Assembly (NCBI GenBank): GCA_045644765.1
Contig: JAZRHM010000024.1
Location: 1 to 27,129 of the forward strand
Reading direction: 5' to 3'
Origin: JAFTYO01 sp045644765
Lineage (GTDB): Bacteria > Pseudomonadota > Alphaproteobacteria > RF32 > CAG-239
DNA: 27,129 bases
The notes under the pieces are model-generated. The model had not been told where the DNA came from. It saw only the letters and a list, made by a program, of their open reading frames with translations, and did no database searches. This document shows, piece after piece, positions 1-7,421 of the stretch. Each line of letters begins with the position of its first letter. The first letter of the stretch is position 1. The position numbers were made by a program, and so were the translations under genes.

Positions 1-1506
1 TGATGTTTCGGTATCAACCCCGCCTTCGATATTATCGTTTATCACCCAAGCACCACCTTCGTTAGTGTTGATATTGATTTTAGGCTCAGAACCTGCGGCA
101 TATGAACCTACAAATATCGCATTGTAGTTTTTACCTCTTACTTTATCTTTGGTATAGTTACCACTCATGAACCGAACATCATCACCAGAAGAAAAGGTTG
201 TGTTAGCTTGAGCTTGTATAGCACCGCCATACGCTAAATATGAATCTGACTCTGAAATAGAACGGTTACCCGTGAAACTTCCTGTTATGTTTCTTATTAT
301 ATTGTTGTGATAAATTGCACCACCAAATGCTGAACCATTTGAAGATATTGCATAATTGTTTGTGAAATCGGCAATTATATTACCGATGGTACTATAATTA
401 TAAATACCACCACCTACGGCATATTGTTTACTTACAACATAGTTACCTATAAATTTTCCGGTTATAGAATTTATATATTCGCCAAAATTAGCAATAGTTC
501 CACCATAGGCAGAGGCGTTTAAAGAAATAGCATAATTATCTGTAAAATCAGCAGTTATATCACCTATAGAAGAATACACGGTAATAGCACCACCATAAGA
601 TAACAGTTCTGAAGAAATTGTATAGTTATTGCTGAAATTACCTATTACGTTATTTATTGTGCCAAAACTAACTACAATAGCACCACCTTGAGCATACCCA
701 TCTATGTGCACATAATTATCATTAAAATTGCCTGATATAGTATTAATATTACCATAGTTTGATATTGCACCACCAACACTATTTGAACTTGCTCCGTCTA
801 TATAATTTCCGATAAAATCTCCATTTATATTACCAATATATGCTCCTTTATAATTTTGAATAGCTCCTCCAACTGTATTAGCATGATTTCCGATAAAATT
901 TGATTCCAAAGTACCGATGTAATTATTATTATAAATAGCACCACCGGCAACACCTCCATTAGCAAAAGGATCGCCTGATGCGTAGTTATTTATAAAGTTA
1001 CCTTTGATATATTCTATATTACCGAAATTCATTATAGCACCGGCATGAACATTTCCGCCTTCTACGTAGTTTTTGATAAAATCACCGGTTATGCTGTTTA
1101 TTTTACCATAATCTTCAAAACGAATAGCACCACCATATGAAGCGTGATTATATAAAAAGTCTGCTACGATGTCTAAGCTAGAATTGTCACTGTTATCACG
1201 TATTGCACCGCCACCGTAACTTTCCGTAAAACCTTCAAATAAAACTTTATCCACATCAGATTCAGATAAATTATAACTGATGTGTTCGGTTGCTTTGGTA
1301 TAATCATTTGGTTTTGTATAAGTATAGGTATAATATTTATCGCCGATTTTGATGGCGCCTTCATCACCTTCTTGCGCCTCAGTCCATTTAACCTTAGGTG
1401 AGGACAAGCTATTTAAATATTTAGCATTTACATCAACTTCAGCAGCAAAAGCATTGCTTGTTAAAAATGTCGAAACCAACAAAGCAGCTAATAAATTGTA
1501 TTTCAT
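1..1506 (-). CDS. Pmp-like GGAI/FxxN repeat surface protein, N-terminal part (truncated by window edge)
   Basis: An open frame of 502 codons runs from the ATG at 1506 to the left edge with no stop, so the C-terminus is missing. Residues 1-21 form a signal peptide (hydrophobic LLAALLVSTFL, cleavage near AFA|AEV). Residues about 23-90 hold a short domain with the motif IGDKYYTYTYT. From 1212 down to about 229 there are 11 repeats of about 30 residues, each with GGAI (or GGTI/GGGI) followed by a FxxN motif such as FIGN, FTDN or FIKN; a 12th GGAI follows. This motif pair defines chlamydial Pmp autotransporters and predicts a parallel beta-helix passenger. An AGAGGT ribosome site lies 8 nt upstream of the ATG. 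The protein is paralogous to the one at the right edge, but its repeats have diverged much more. A C-terminal beta-barrel is expected beyond the window but not seen. Export is well supported; adhesin-like function is inference. Confidence 0.85.
   Translation of the reverse strand, partial: MKYNLLAALLVSTFLTSNAFAAEVDVNAKYLNSLSSPKVKWTEAQEGDEGAIKIGDKYYTYTYTKPNDYTKATEHISYNLSESDVDKVLFEGFTESYGGGAIRDNSDNSSLDIVADFLYNHASYGGAIRFEDYGKINSITGDFIKNYVEGGNVHAGAIMNFGNIEYIKGNFINNYASGDPFANGGVAGGAIYNNNYIGTLESNFIGNHANTVGGAIQNYKGAYIGNINGDFIGNYIDGASSNSVGGAISNYGNINTISGNFNDNYVHIDGYAQGGAIVVSFGTINNVIGNFSNNYTISSELLSYGGAITVYSSIGDITADFTDNYAISLNASAYGGTIANFGEYINSITGKFIGNYVVSKQYAVGGGIYNYSTIGNIIADFTNNYAISSNGSAFGGAIYHNNIIRNITGSFTGNRSISESDSYLAYGGAIQAQANTTFSSGDDVRFMSGNYTKDKVRGKNYNAIFVGSYAAGSEPKININTNEGGAWVINDNIEGGVDTETS
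229..1212 (-). repeat. diverged GGAI/FxxN repeat array, about 90-bp period
   Basis: Eleven units averaging 89.5 bp on the minus strand. The protein pattern is the same as in the right-edge array, but the DNA units share little beyond the GGTGGTGCTAT-type core, so this array looks older or under less recombination. Confidence 0.8.
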
Positions 1507-1529
1507 AATAAAAACCTCTATCTTAATTT

Positions 1530-1579
1530 GCTATATAATATATTAATTATTTGTTAACACTCTTATCGCCAAAAGTCAA
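1530..1579 (-). promoter_or_regulatory. candidate promoter region of the left repeat protein
   Basis: On the minus strand TTGACT (1574-1579) is followed after 17 nt by TAACAA (1551-1556). An alternative pair is TTAACA (1552-1557), 16 nt, TATAGC (1530-1535). Either would start transcription just upstream of the AGAGGT ribosome site and just past the terminator at 1605-1632. Neither -10 is a strong match, so only the region is supported. Confidence 0.35.
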
Positions 1580-1604
1580 TGTGTTTTTAGGAGGACAAAT
1601 ATAA

Positions 1605-1632
1605 AAAAGGATGGTGATTGTTCCATCCTTTT
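1605..1632 (-). terminator. intrinsic terminator after the CPHC lipoprotein gene
   Basis: AAAAGGATGG (1605-1614) pairs perfectly with CCATCCTTTT (1623-1632) around an 8-nt loop. On the minus strand the hairpin is followed by a run of T, 22 nt past the lipoprotein stop. It separates that transcript from the repeat-protein gene downstream on the same strand. Confidence 0.85.
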
Positions 1633-1653
1633 CGTAAATTTAAGAGTTATATA

Positions 1654-2007
1654 TTATTTTTTCAAAAATGGTCTGATATAAGCATCAAACTTTATTCTAT
1701 AAGAACTAGACCACCCCATAATATGTTTATCTCCTAAACAAAATAAAGGAACACCTATATTATTTCCCAAATCGAACTTCTTAGCACATTTGAGCAACAT
1801 TTTAGAGCCTTCTTTAGATGCTACGTCAATTTGATTTATATTCAAATCAGGATACTTTTGGTTTATATATTCTCTTGCTTCATGACAATGAGGGCAAGTT
1901 TGAGAATAAAACAAGTATGCTGTGTCATTATTTATTTCAGAGCTGTCTTTATTACATCCTGACAATAAAAAAACAGATGCGATAAGAGTTATTATAATAT
2001 TTTTCAT
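1654..2007 (-). CDS. thioredoxin-fold lipoprotein with CPHC active site
   Basis: 117 residues. The N-terminus is a lipoprotein signal (hydrophobic IIITLIASVFLLSG with a lipobox ending at Cys18), so the mature protein should be lipid-anchored in the envelope. Residues 30-41 read AYLFYSQTCPHC, a beta strand leading into a CPHC redox pair at 38-41, the dipeptide typical of DsbA-like oxidases. IGVPLF around residue 84-89 supplies the cis-proline loop of thioredoxin folds. The domain is small, nearer glutaredoxin/thioredoxin size than full DsbA, with no helical insertion. It lies 13 nt after the preceding unknown gene and is probably co-transcribed with it. A role in periplasmic thiol-disulfide exchange is likely; direction (oxidase or reductase) and partner cannot be told. 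Confidence 0.8.
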   Translation of the reverse strand: MKNIIITLIASVFLLSGCNKDSSEINNDTAYLFYSQTCPHCHEAREYINQKYPDLNINQIDVASKEGSKMLLKCAKKFDLGNNIGVPLFCLGDKHIMGWSSSYRIKFDAYIRPFLKK

Positions 2008-2020
2008 TAGTTATTCTTTC

Positions 2021-2626
2021 TTATTCAATGCAACAATCTACTGCTTTTCTTACAAAGGCTTTCATTTTAGAAAGGGCAGATGTTGTAGTTGCAGGTTCTT
2101 CAACCTTAATTTCTTTTTCTTTAACTGTATTTTCAGTTATAGTGTTTTCATTTATTTTTGCTGTGATTTTCTTGATATCTTCCATGCTTGTTTCAACCCA
2201 TTTTAGGTCTTCAACTTTGAGCATATCCATATTTAAGCCCCAAAACAAACAATACATATCGTATGATTTATTGAACAAATCATAGGCTTGCTCACGATTT
2301 CCTAAACTTTGTTGTTTGGTGCCAACTTCAAGTAAACGCATAGAAGTTGCTAGTAAGTGCTTGGAAATACACCAAACTTCACCTTCGTACGAGGGAATGA
2401 TTTTTTGCATTAGGTTTTTACGAGTTTCACGAACTTCTTCTATTAAATCATAAAAAGCTGTTTTGCCTGTTTTAGCACCGGAAAACACCAAGTGTTCTTC
2501 AATAGAAATTAAGTTCATGATAGCAATAGTTAAATCTTGATCAGATGACAAATCTTTAGGATTGACTTTTTTTGTGCTATCAATACGTTCAACAAATTCT
2601 TTAACAGTTTTTGCTTTGTCTTTCAT
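2021..2626 (-). CDS. uncharacterised helical protein, 201 aa
   Basis: The start chosen is the ATG at 2626, because AGGAGGT sits 4-5 nt upstream; the frame extends six codons further but without a ribosome site. There is no signal peptide. Residues about 25-135 look all-helical and well ordered, with segments such as DLTIAIMNLISIEEHL and WCISKHLLATSMRLLEVGTK, then an aromatic stretch YDMYCLFWGLN. A charged E/K/T-rich linker (about 155-183) leads to a short basic tail ending in CCIE. I have an impression of having seen similar helical hypothetical proteins in other uncultured bacteria, but I cannot verify that and assign no function. The gene is followed after 13 nt by the redox lipoprotein, suggesting one transcript, though one product is cytoplasmic and the other exported. 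Confidence 0.75.
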   Translation of the reverse strand: MKDKAKTVKEFVERIDSTKKVNPKDLSSDQDLTIAIMNLISIEEHLVFSGAKTGKTAFYDLIEEVRETRKNLMQKIIPSYEGEVWCISKHLLATSMRLLEVGTKQQSLGNREQAYDLFNKSYDMYCLFWGLNMDMLKVEDLKWVETSMEDIKKITAKINENTITENTVKEKEIKVEEPATTTSALSKMKAFVRKAVDCCIE

Positions 2627-2703
2627 AATACCTCCTAAAAGCATAATACAAATTATACATAAAATAAGGCATAGAAAACAATATTGTCAAGTATAAAAGC
2701 AAA

Positions 2704-2742
2704 AAAAAGCTCCTTTGAGGATTAAAAACAAAGGAGCTTTTT
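2704..2742 (-). terminator. intrinsic terminator of the YgiW-like gene
   Basis: A perfect 14-bp stem pairs AAAAAGCTCCTTTG (2704-2717) with CAAAGGAGCTTTTT (2729-2742). On the minus strand, the direction of the gene ending at 2745, it is followed by a T run. Confidence 0.9.
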
Positions 2743-2744
2743 AT

Positions 2745-3107
2745 TTATTTTGCAAAACGGATTTCTTCCACTTCAATAATTGTAGGATTCATCATATTTT
2801 TATCAACTTCACCTTCAATAATTACAATATCATTTGGAGTTACCGTAATATCAGCCCAACTATCATCATCAATTTCGAGTATTATGGTACCTGTATTGTC
2901 TTTAAAATTATAAGTTTCATCACCTGTTTTTTCTAAAATATTTCCTTGCATTATAACATAATCGCCATCTTTAAGTTCGGCAATTTCAGAAACGCTGATT
3001 ATTTCCTGAGGATTATTATTTTGAAAACCTCCTTTATTATCTTTTGCAGATACATTTACGGTTGTTACAAAAATTGTTGCTATGGTAAGCATTAAAAGTT
3101 TTTTCAT
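2745..3107 (-). CDS. YgiW/YdeI-type (BOF) periplasmic OB-fold protein
   Basis: 120 residues. A Sec signal peptide ends at about residue 21 (NVSA|KD). The mature protein begins with the KGGFQ motif, then follows the bacterial OB-fold (BOF) pattern of E. coli YgiW: LKDGDYVIMQGNI, YNFKDNTGTIILEID, WADITVTPNDIVIIEGEVDK and a final strand ending in EIRF. Length and motif order match the family closely. Known members are periplasmic stress-tolerance proteins; the ligand is not established and none can be read here. An AGGAGA ribosome site precedes the ATG. It is a monocistronic unit with its own terminator, divergent from the MATE gene across a 130-bp spacer. Confidence 0.88.
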   Translation of the reverse strand: MKKLLMLTIATIFVTTVNVSAKDNKGGFQNNNPQEIISVSEIAELKDGDYVIMQGNILEKTGDETYNFKDNTGTIILEIDDDSWADITVTPNDIVIIEGEVDKNMMNPTIIEVEEIRFAK

Positions 3108-3237
3108 TTTACTTCTCCTGTTAAGTTATTGACGCAGTTTATATATGCATTGAAATTTTGAATTTAAATGAAGATAATTATTTACTTTTAAAAATTTAGG
3201 TGTATTTTCTTGATGTTTGAAATAAGGAATTTATAAC

Positions 3238-4599
3238 ATGAAGGATATGACAACCGGTTCACCGGTAAAATTAATATTACTGTTTAGTTTACCTTTGTTA
3301 ATAGGTAATCTTTTTCAACAATTGTATAATATATCTGATATCTTAATTGTAGGACGTTTGATAGGTGTTAATGCTCTGGCCGCAGTTGGATCAACGGCTC
3401 CGCTTTATTTTGTTTTCTTGCTTATTTCTTTTGGATTTACGGCAGGTTTAACGGTTATTACCGCACAAAATTTTGGCGCAAAAAATTATGATTTGATGCG
3501 AAAATCTATAACACATTGTGTTATGGCAAGTACTGCTTTAAGCGTTTTAATAATGTTTTTATTGTTAGTTTTTCTAAGACCATTTTTAATTTTAATGAAT
3601 ATTCCGGAAATTATTTTTGAAGATTCTTATAATTTTATGGCCATTTTGACAGGCGGAATGGTAATGATAGTCTTCTTTAATTTATTGTCCGGTTTTATTA
3701 GAGCTGTCGGAGATAGTAAAACACCACTATATTTTTTGATTTTTTCTACGGTTTTAAATGTATTATTTAATTTCACATTTATTTATTATTGCAAATTAGG
3801 TGTTATAGGCTCAGCTTTAGGTACTGTCTGTGCAATTTGTATAGCGGTATTTTTGTGTTTGGCATATATGTATAAAAAATTTCCGATAATGCGCCTTAAA
3901 AAAACTGATTGGAAGTTCGATAAAAAATTTATGAAAGAACATTTAATAGTGGCTGTACCTATGGCTCTGCAATTTTCGGTGTTGTCATTTAGTCTGATGA
4001 TTATTCAAAGTGTTTGTAATTCTTTCGGTCCTGATGTGATTGCAGCTTTTACGGCAGCTTTAAGAATTGAACAGCTTGCTACCCAACCACTGTTGGCATT
4101 AGGTATTGCTATGGCTACATACGTGGCACAAAATTGGGGTGCAGGAAAATTGGCACGTATAAGAAAAGGAGTACGTTTTGCGGCATTAGTATCTTTAATA
4201 ATCGGTATTTGCGCATCTTTATTGGTAAGATTTGTCGGTAGTGAAATGATAGCAATATTTATTAAAGACGAAAATTCTTTAATTATCGAAATAGGAAAAG
4301 AATATTTACGTTTAAGTACTTATTACTATTTCTTTTTGGGGATGATTTTTGTTTTCAGAAATGCTCTGCAAGGTATGGGAAAAACAATGATTCCTTTACT
4401 TGGAAGTTGTGTGGAATTGATTTTTAGATCTTTTGCGGCAATATATTTGGCTAATGTAATTGGATATAGAGGTGTATTTTATGCGGCTCCCATTGCATGG
4501 GTAGGGGCAGCAATTGTGGTTATGAGTGGCTATTTCTATACAATATATAGCATTAAGGTTTCTAATGTGCTGCACAAAGTTATTAAAACTGTAAAATAA
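3238..4599 (+). CDS. MATE family multidrug/sodium-type exporter
   Basis: 453 residues, the usual MATE length, with about 12 hydrophobic segments. The N-terminus (MTTGSPVKLILLFSLPLLIGNLFQQ and DILIVGRLIGVNALAAVGS, quoted in pieces) is the canonical MATE start: TGSP, then a first helix ending in LYN and a second starting with the VGR/G..ALAAVG motif. The second half repeats the plan (MALQFSVLSF, ALRIEQLATQPLLALGIAMA, and the NWGAG motif). It should be an inner-membrane antiporter expelling drugs or metabolites; the substrate is not readable. AAGGA at 3224-3228 precedes the ATG. It lies upstream of three glycan genes on the same strand and may share their transcript. Confidence 0.93.
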   Translation: MKDMTTGSPVKLILLFSLPLLIGNLFQQLYNISDILIVGRLIGVNALAAVGSTAPLYFVFLLISFGFTAGLTVITAQNFGAKNYDLMRKSITHCVMASTALSVLIMFLLLVFLRPFLILMNIPEIIFEDSYNFMAILTGGMVMIVFFNLLSGFIRAVGDSKTPLYFLIFSTVLNVLFNFTFIYYCKLGVIGSALGTVCAICIAVFLCLAYMYKKFPIMRLKKTDWKFDKKFMKEHLIVAVPMALQFSVLSFSLMIIQSVCNSFGPDVIAAFTAALRIEQLATQPLLALGIAMATYVAQNWGAGKLARIRKGVRFAALVSLIIGICASLLVRFVGSEMIAIFIKDENSLIIEIGKEYLRLSTYYYFFLGMIFVFRNALQGMGKTMIPLLGSCVELIFRSFAAIYLANVIGYRGVFYAAPIAWVGAAIVVMSGYFYTIYSIKVSNVLHKVIKTVK

Positions 4600-4615
4600 C
4601 TAAAAAATGATTGCA

Positions 4616-4637
4616 TATAACATCAACTGATGTTATA
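4616..4637 (+). repeat. short inverted repeat between MATE and nucleotidyltransferase genes
   Basis: TATAACATC (4616-4624) pairs with GATGTTATA (4629-4637) around the 4-nt loop AACT. No T tract follows, so it is not a convincing terminator. It could be an operator or a leader hairpin before the next gene. Confidence 0.35.
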
Positions 4638-4664
4638 CACAGTACTAATAGTAATTGGAATATC

Positions 4665-5117
4665 ATGATTATGGCTGAAAATAAAACATATTATATTGTA
4701 TCAGGCGGGTTTGATCCTTTACACGAAGGACATATACAGTTGATAACTAATGCTGCGGAAGTGTCTGATGGTGTGATTGTTTTAGTTAATTCAGATACGT
4801 GGCTATGTCGTAAAAAAGGTAAAAATTTTCAGTCAATAACAACAAGAAAAATCATTTTAGAACATATTAAAGGTGTTGTTGATGTTATAGAGTTTGATGA
4901 TTCAGATGAAAGTGCATCTGATGGAATTTATAAAGCTCGTCACAAATATCCTAATGATAAGCTGGTGTTTGCAAATGGCGGTGATAGAAGAAAAGATAAT
5001 ATTCCGGAAGTGCAAATATGTCAAAAATATGATATCGATTTAGCCTTTGGTGTCGGTGGAGATTATAAAGCAAATTCTTCTTCATGGATACTGAAAAAAT
5101 GGGAAGAAAAGGATTAA
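4665..5117 (+). CDS. cytidylyltransferase-like nucleotidyltransferase
   Basis: 150 residues from the ATG at 4665, chosen because GGA lies 5 nt upstream; the frame also opens at a TTG 54 nt earlier without a ribosome site, and an ATG at 4671 is possible. The sequence starts with a beta strand and the HxGH loop (GGFDPLHEGH) of the RfaE2/TagD/CoaD superfamily, which binds the NTP phosphates. LVNSDTWL and the following KGK, then TTRKIILEHI, match the usual order of that fold. The C-terminal nucleotide motif is SSSWIL rather than the RTxGISTT of TagD. It probably makes a CDP- or ADP-activated polyol or sugar phosphate. It is followed after 3 nt by a Dpm1-like transferase and is part of an envelope glycan cluster. 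The exact substrate is unknown. Confidence 0.8.
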   Translation: MIMAENKTYYIVSGGFDPLHEGHIQLITNAAEVSDGVIVLVNSDTWLCRKKGKNFQSITTRKIILEHIKGVVDVIEFDDSDESASDGIYKARHKYPNDKLVFANGGDRRKDNIPEVQICQKYDIDLAFGVGGDYKANSSSWILKKWEEKD

Positions 5118-5120
5118 GAT

Positions 5121-5855
5121 ATGAAAAAACTTATAGTAATACCAACTTATAATGAAAGTAAAAACATAAACGAATTACTTACAAAAATATTCCATGCTCA
5201 AAAAGATGTTAATGTGCTAATTGTTGATGATAACTCACCTGACGGTACAGGAAAAATTGTTGATAATTTTATAAAAAATAAGACATTTGGAGATTCTTTG
5301 TTTGTATTACACAGAAATTGTAAATTAGGTTTGGGAACTGCTTATATAGAAGGTTTTACTTGGGGAATGGAAAAAGGCTATGATGTTTTTCTCAGCATGG
5401 ATGCCGATTTATCACATAATCCTAAATACTTACCCAAAATTTTTTCAGCTATGAAAGAAAATGATTTGGTTGTCGGTTCAAGATATGTTAAAGGTGGTGG
5501 TGTTAGAAATTGGCCATTACTAAGGCGTTTAATTTCACTCGGTGGTAATATGTATGCACAGTTGGTTTTAATGTCGAATGTTAGAGATCTTACAGGTGGA
5601 TTTAACTGTTACCATAGACGTTTTCTTGAGAAAATTAATTTAAAAAGTATTTTTTCAAAGGGGTATTGCTTTCAAATTGAAATGAAGTTCAGACACGTTT
5701 TGTTGGGATGTAAAATTAAAGAGATTCCTATTATTTTTACAGACAGGCTTTTAGGTGCTTCAAAAATGAGTGGTAGTATTTTTAAGGAAGCAGTTTTAAA
5801 TGTGATTAATTTGTCAATTAAACGTAACGAAATTAGAACTAAAATGAAAGTTTAG
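5121..5855 (+). CDS. GT2 glycosyltransferase, dolichol-phosphate mannosyltransferase (Dpm1)-like
   Basis: 244 residues. It begins with VIPTYNE, then VDDNSPDGT (residues 35-43) and MDADLSH (93-99), the nucleotide-sugar and metal motifs of family 2 transferases in the polyprenol-phosphate glycosyltransferase group. GSRYVKGGGV and the downstream TGGFNCYHR and GYCFQIEMKFR motifs are specific to Dpm1 relatives. There are no C-terminal membrane helices, so it is the soluble or peripheral type. Expected reaction: transfer of a sugar from GDP- or UDP-sugar to undecaprenyl phosphate at the inner face of the membrane. AAGGA sits 7 nt before the ATG, inside the tail of the preceding gene. It is followed 3 nt later by a GT-C protein that would use the lipid-linked sugar. 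Confidence 0.88.
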   Translation: MKKLIVIPTYNESKNINELLTKIFHAQKDVNVLIVDDNSPDGTGKIVDNFIKNKTFGDSLFVLHRNCKLGLGTAYIEGFTWGMEKGYDVFLSMDADLSHNPKYLPKIFSAMKENDLVVGSRYVKGGGVRNWPLLRRLISLGGNMYAQLVLMSNVRDLTGGFNCYHRRFLEKINLKSIFSKGYCFQIEMKFRHVLLGCKIKEIPIIFTDRLLGASKMSGSIFKEAVLNVINLSIKRNEIRTKMKV

Positions 5856-5858
5856 AAA

Positions 5859-7421
5859 ATGATAGATGCTGTTAAGAAATTTTTCAAGACCGGATTTGCT
5901 GATATAAACGAGGTCTTTATTCAACCTTTTATGAATTTATCTTTTTATAAGAAGTGTTTTGTATTAATTGCTTGTGGCTTGTTGCTTTATGTTCCGTATA
6001 TTAATTTGATAAATGCCGGACATGATGAGCAATACACAATGTTGATGAATAGATTTCCTGTTTGGGAAATGATTAGAATTATTGCAAGTGAAGACGGACA
6101 CCCACCGTTTTCTTATCTATACGCTAAGTTTTGGTGTGTGTTGTTTGGTGGAGATGCTTATAATATTTTACCGATGCGTATTGCCACACTTTGTTCTTTT
6201 TTAATGTTGGCATTGTTGGGTGTTTTTCCGGTCAGACGCTTGTTGGGAGATAAGATAGCTCTTATCTTTATAGGTTCGGTTTTCTTATTGCCATCCGCAT
6301 ATTATTTGGCAATGGACATGAGAATGTATCCGTTAGCTGTTTTTTTGATTACGGGAACTTTTATATATGCTATGCTAATGGTTTATAAACCTAAAAAATA
6401 TGATTGGTTGTGGTTTGGCGTATTTTCACTTCTTTCTCTTTATACTCACTACTATGCTGCCATTTTAACAGTGGTTATTTGGGGTATTTTGTTTATTGAT
6501 TTGATACGTCTTAAAAAATATAAAACTCTTAAAAAGTTTTTCTTAGGTGGTGTCATAATTTCTCTTATGTATTTACCATGGTTGTTTGCTTTTATGCAAC
6601 AATATCAAAATATTAAAGAAAATTGGTATCCGACAACAAATCATGTGTTTTATGCCGTTAAAGGCGCTTGGATGACTTATCAAATTCCGAATGAAGTTTT
6701 TGATATGTTTGCTGAGTTTTTCGGAATTTTATGTTGGTTGTTAATTTTTGAATTTTTAATAGATAAAGATAAGAAAAATATTACGCATGTGGTTGTCAAA
6801 CGTGCTGTTTGGGTGTTCTGGAGTATTTATCTTATATCGTTGTTATCTTCTATCTTTTTTAGGCCTAATTTAGTGGCAAGATATATGTCCATTCCTGTAG
6901 GGTTGCTTTATTTAAGCGTTGCGGTAGCTTTTGTGCACTTCAAAAAATATAGAACAATGCTTTTACTTTTTTTATTTCCTGTATTTTTAGTCGGTTATAG
7001 TGAATTTTACTTAAAAGCTAATGATGAAAAATTGGGAGAAATGAAAAAATATATTGAAGAAAATATGTCAGAAGATACTTTAGTTTTGTATGATCACACA
7101 TATGGACATTTAAATATGATGTTCTATGGAAGAGATGTTAAATTATATTCGACACTATATAAAAATGACTTAGTTTTATACAAAGATGAAGTTATAAAAG
7201 AAGAAGATAATATTGAAGATCTAAATAAATATAAGGATATATATCATCTTTCTGTACTGTGGTGGGACAATGAATATGGTAACTGTGATATTTCATTTGC
7301 AGAAAAATACAAGAGCAAACTCTATTGTTTTAATAAAGTTGATGCAAAGCAGGCAAAAAAACTTATTGAAAAGAAGAAAAGTTTTCGAACATTATCACTT
7401 GGTAATATTCAGAAAAATTAA
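5859..7421 (+). CDS. GT-C family (GT39/ArnT-like) membrane glycosyltransferase
   Basis: 520 residues with about 10 to 12 membrane segments up to residue about 385 and a soluble C-terminal domain of about 135 residues. The first periplasmic loop carries GHDEQYT (Asp56-Glu57), the acidic pair that is catalytic in GT-C enzymes, and the second conserved loop reads EDGHPPFSYLY, matching the HPP motif of the GT39/ArnT/PMT group. Such enzymes take a sugar from a polyprenyl-phosphate donor on the periplasmic side and attach it to lipid A, a glycan or a protein. The Dpm1-like neighbour ends 3 nt upstream and probably makes the donor. No clear ribosome site, so translational coupling is likely. The end overlaps hemW by 4 bp, tail to tail. 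The acceptor is unknown. Confidence 0.82.
   Translation: MIDAVKKFFKTGFADINEVFIQPFMNLSFYKKCFVLIACGLLLYVPYINLINAGHDEQYTMLMNRFPVWEMIRIIASEDGHPPFSYLYAKFWCVLFGGDAYNILPMRIATLCSFLMLALLGVFPVRRLLGDKIALIFIGSVFLLPSAYYLAMDMRMYPLAVFLITGTFIYAMLMVYKPKKYDWLWFGVFSLLSLYTHYYAAILTVVIWGILFIDLIRLKKYKTLKKFFLGGVIISLMYLPWLFAFMQQYQNIKENWYPTTNHVFYAVKGAWMTYQIPNEVFDMFAEFFGILCWLLIFEFLIDKDKKNITHVVVKRAVWVFWSIYLISLLSSIFFRPNLVARYMSIPVGLLYLSVAVAFVHFKKYRTMLLLFLFPVFLVGYSEFYLKANDEKLGEMKKYIEENMSEDTLVLYDHTYGHLNMMFYGRDVKLYSTLYKNDLVLYKDEVIKEEDNIEDLNKYKDIYHLSVLWWDNEYGNCDISFAEKYKSKLYCFNKVDAKQAKKLIEKKKSFRTLSLGNIQKN

Noticed and set aside
1173..1546. Short frames at 1173-1367 (-) and 1349-1546 (+)
   Set aside because: They overlap the supported long minus-strand frame of the left repeat protein in other frames and have no recognisable features.
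4611..4664. TTG-initiated N-terminal extension of the nucleotidyltransferase
   Set aside because: No ribosome site, it covers the inverted repeat, and the fold starts a few residues after the ATG at 4665.
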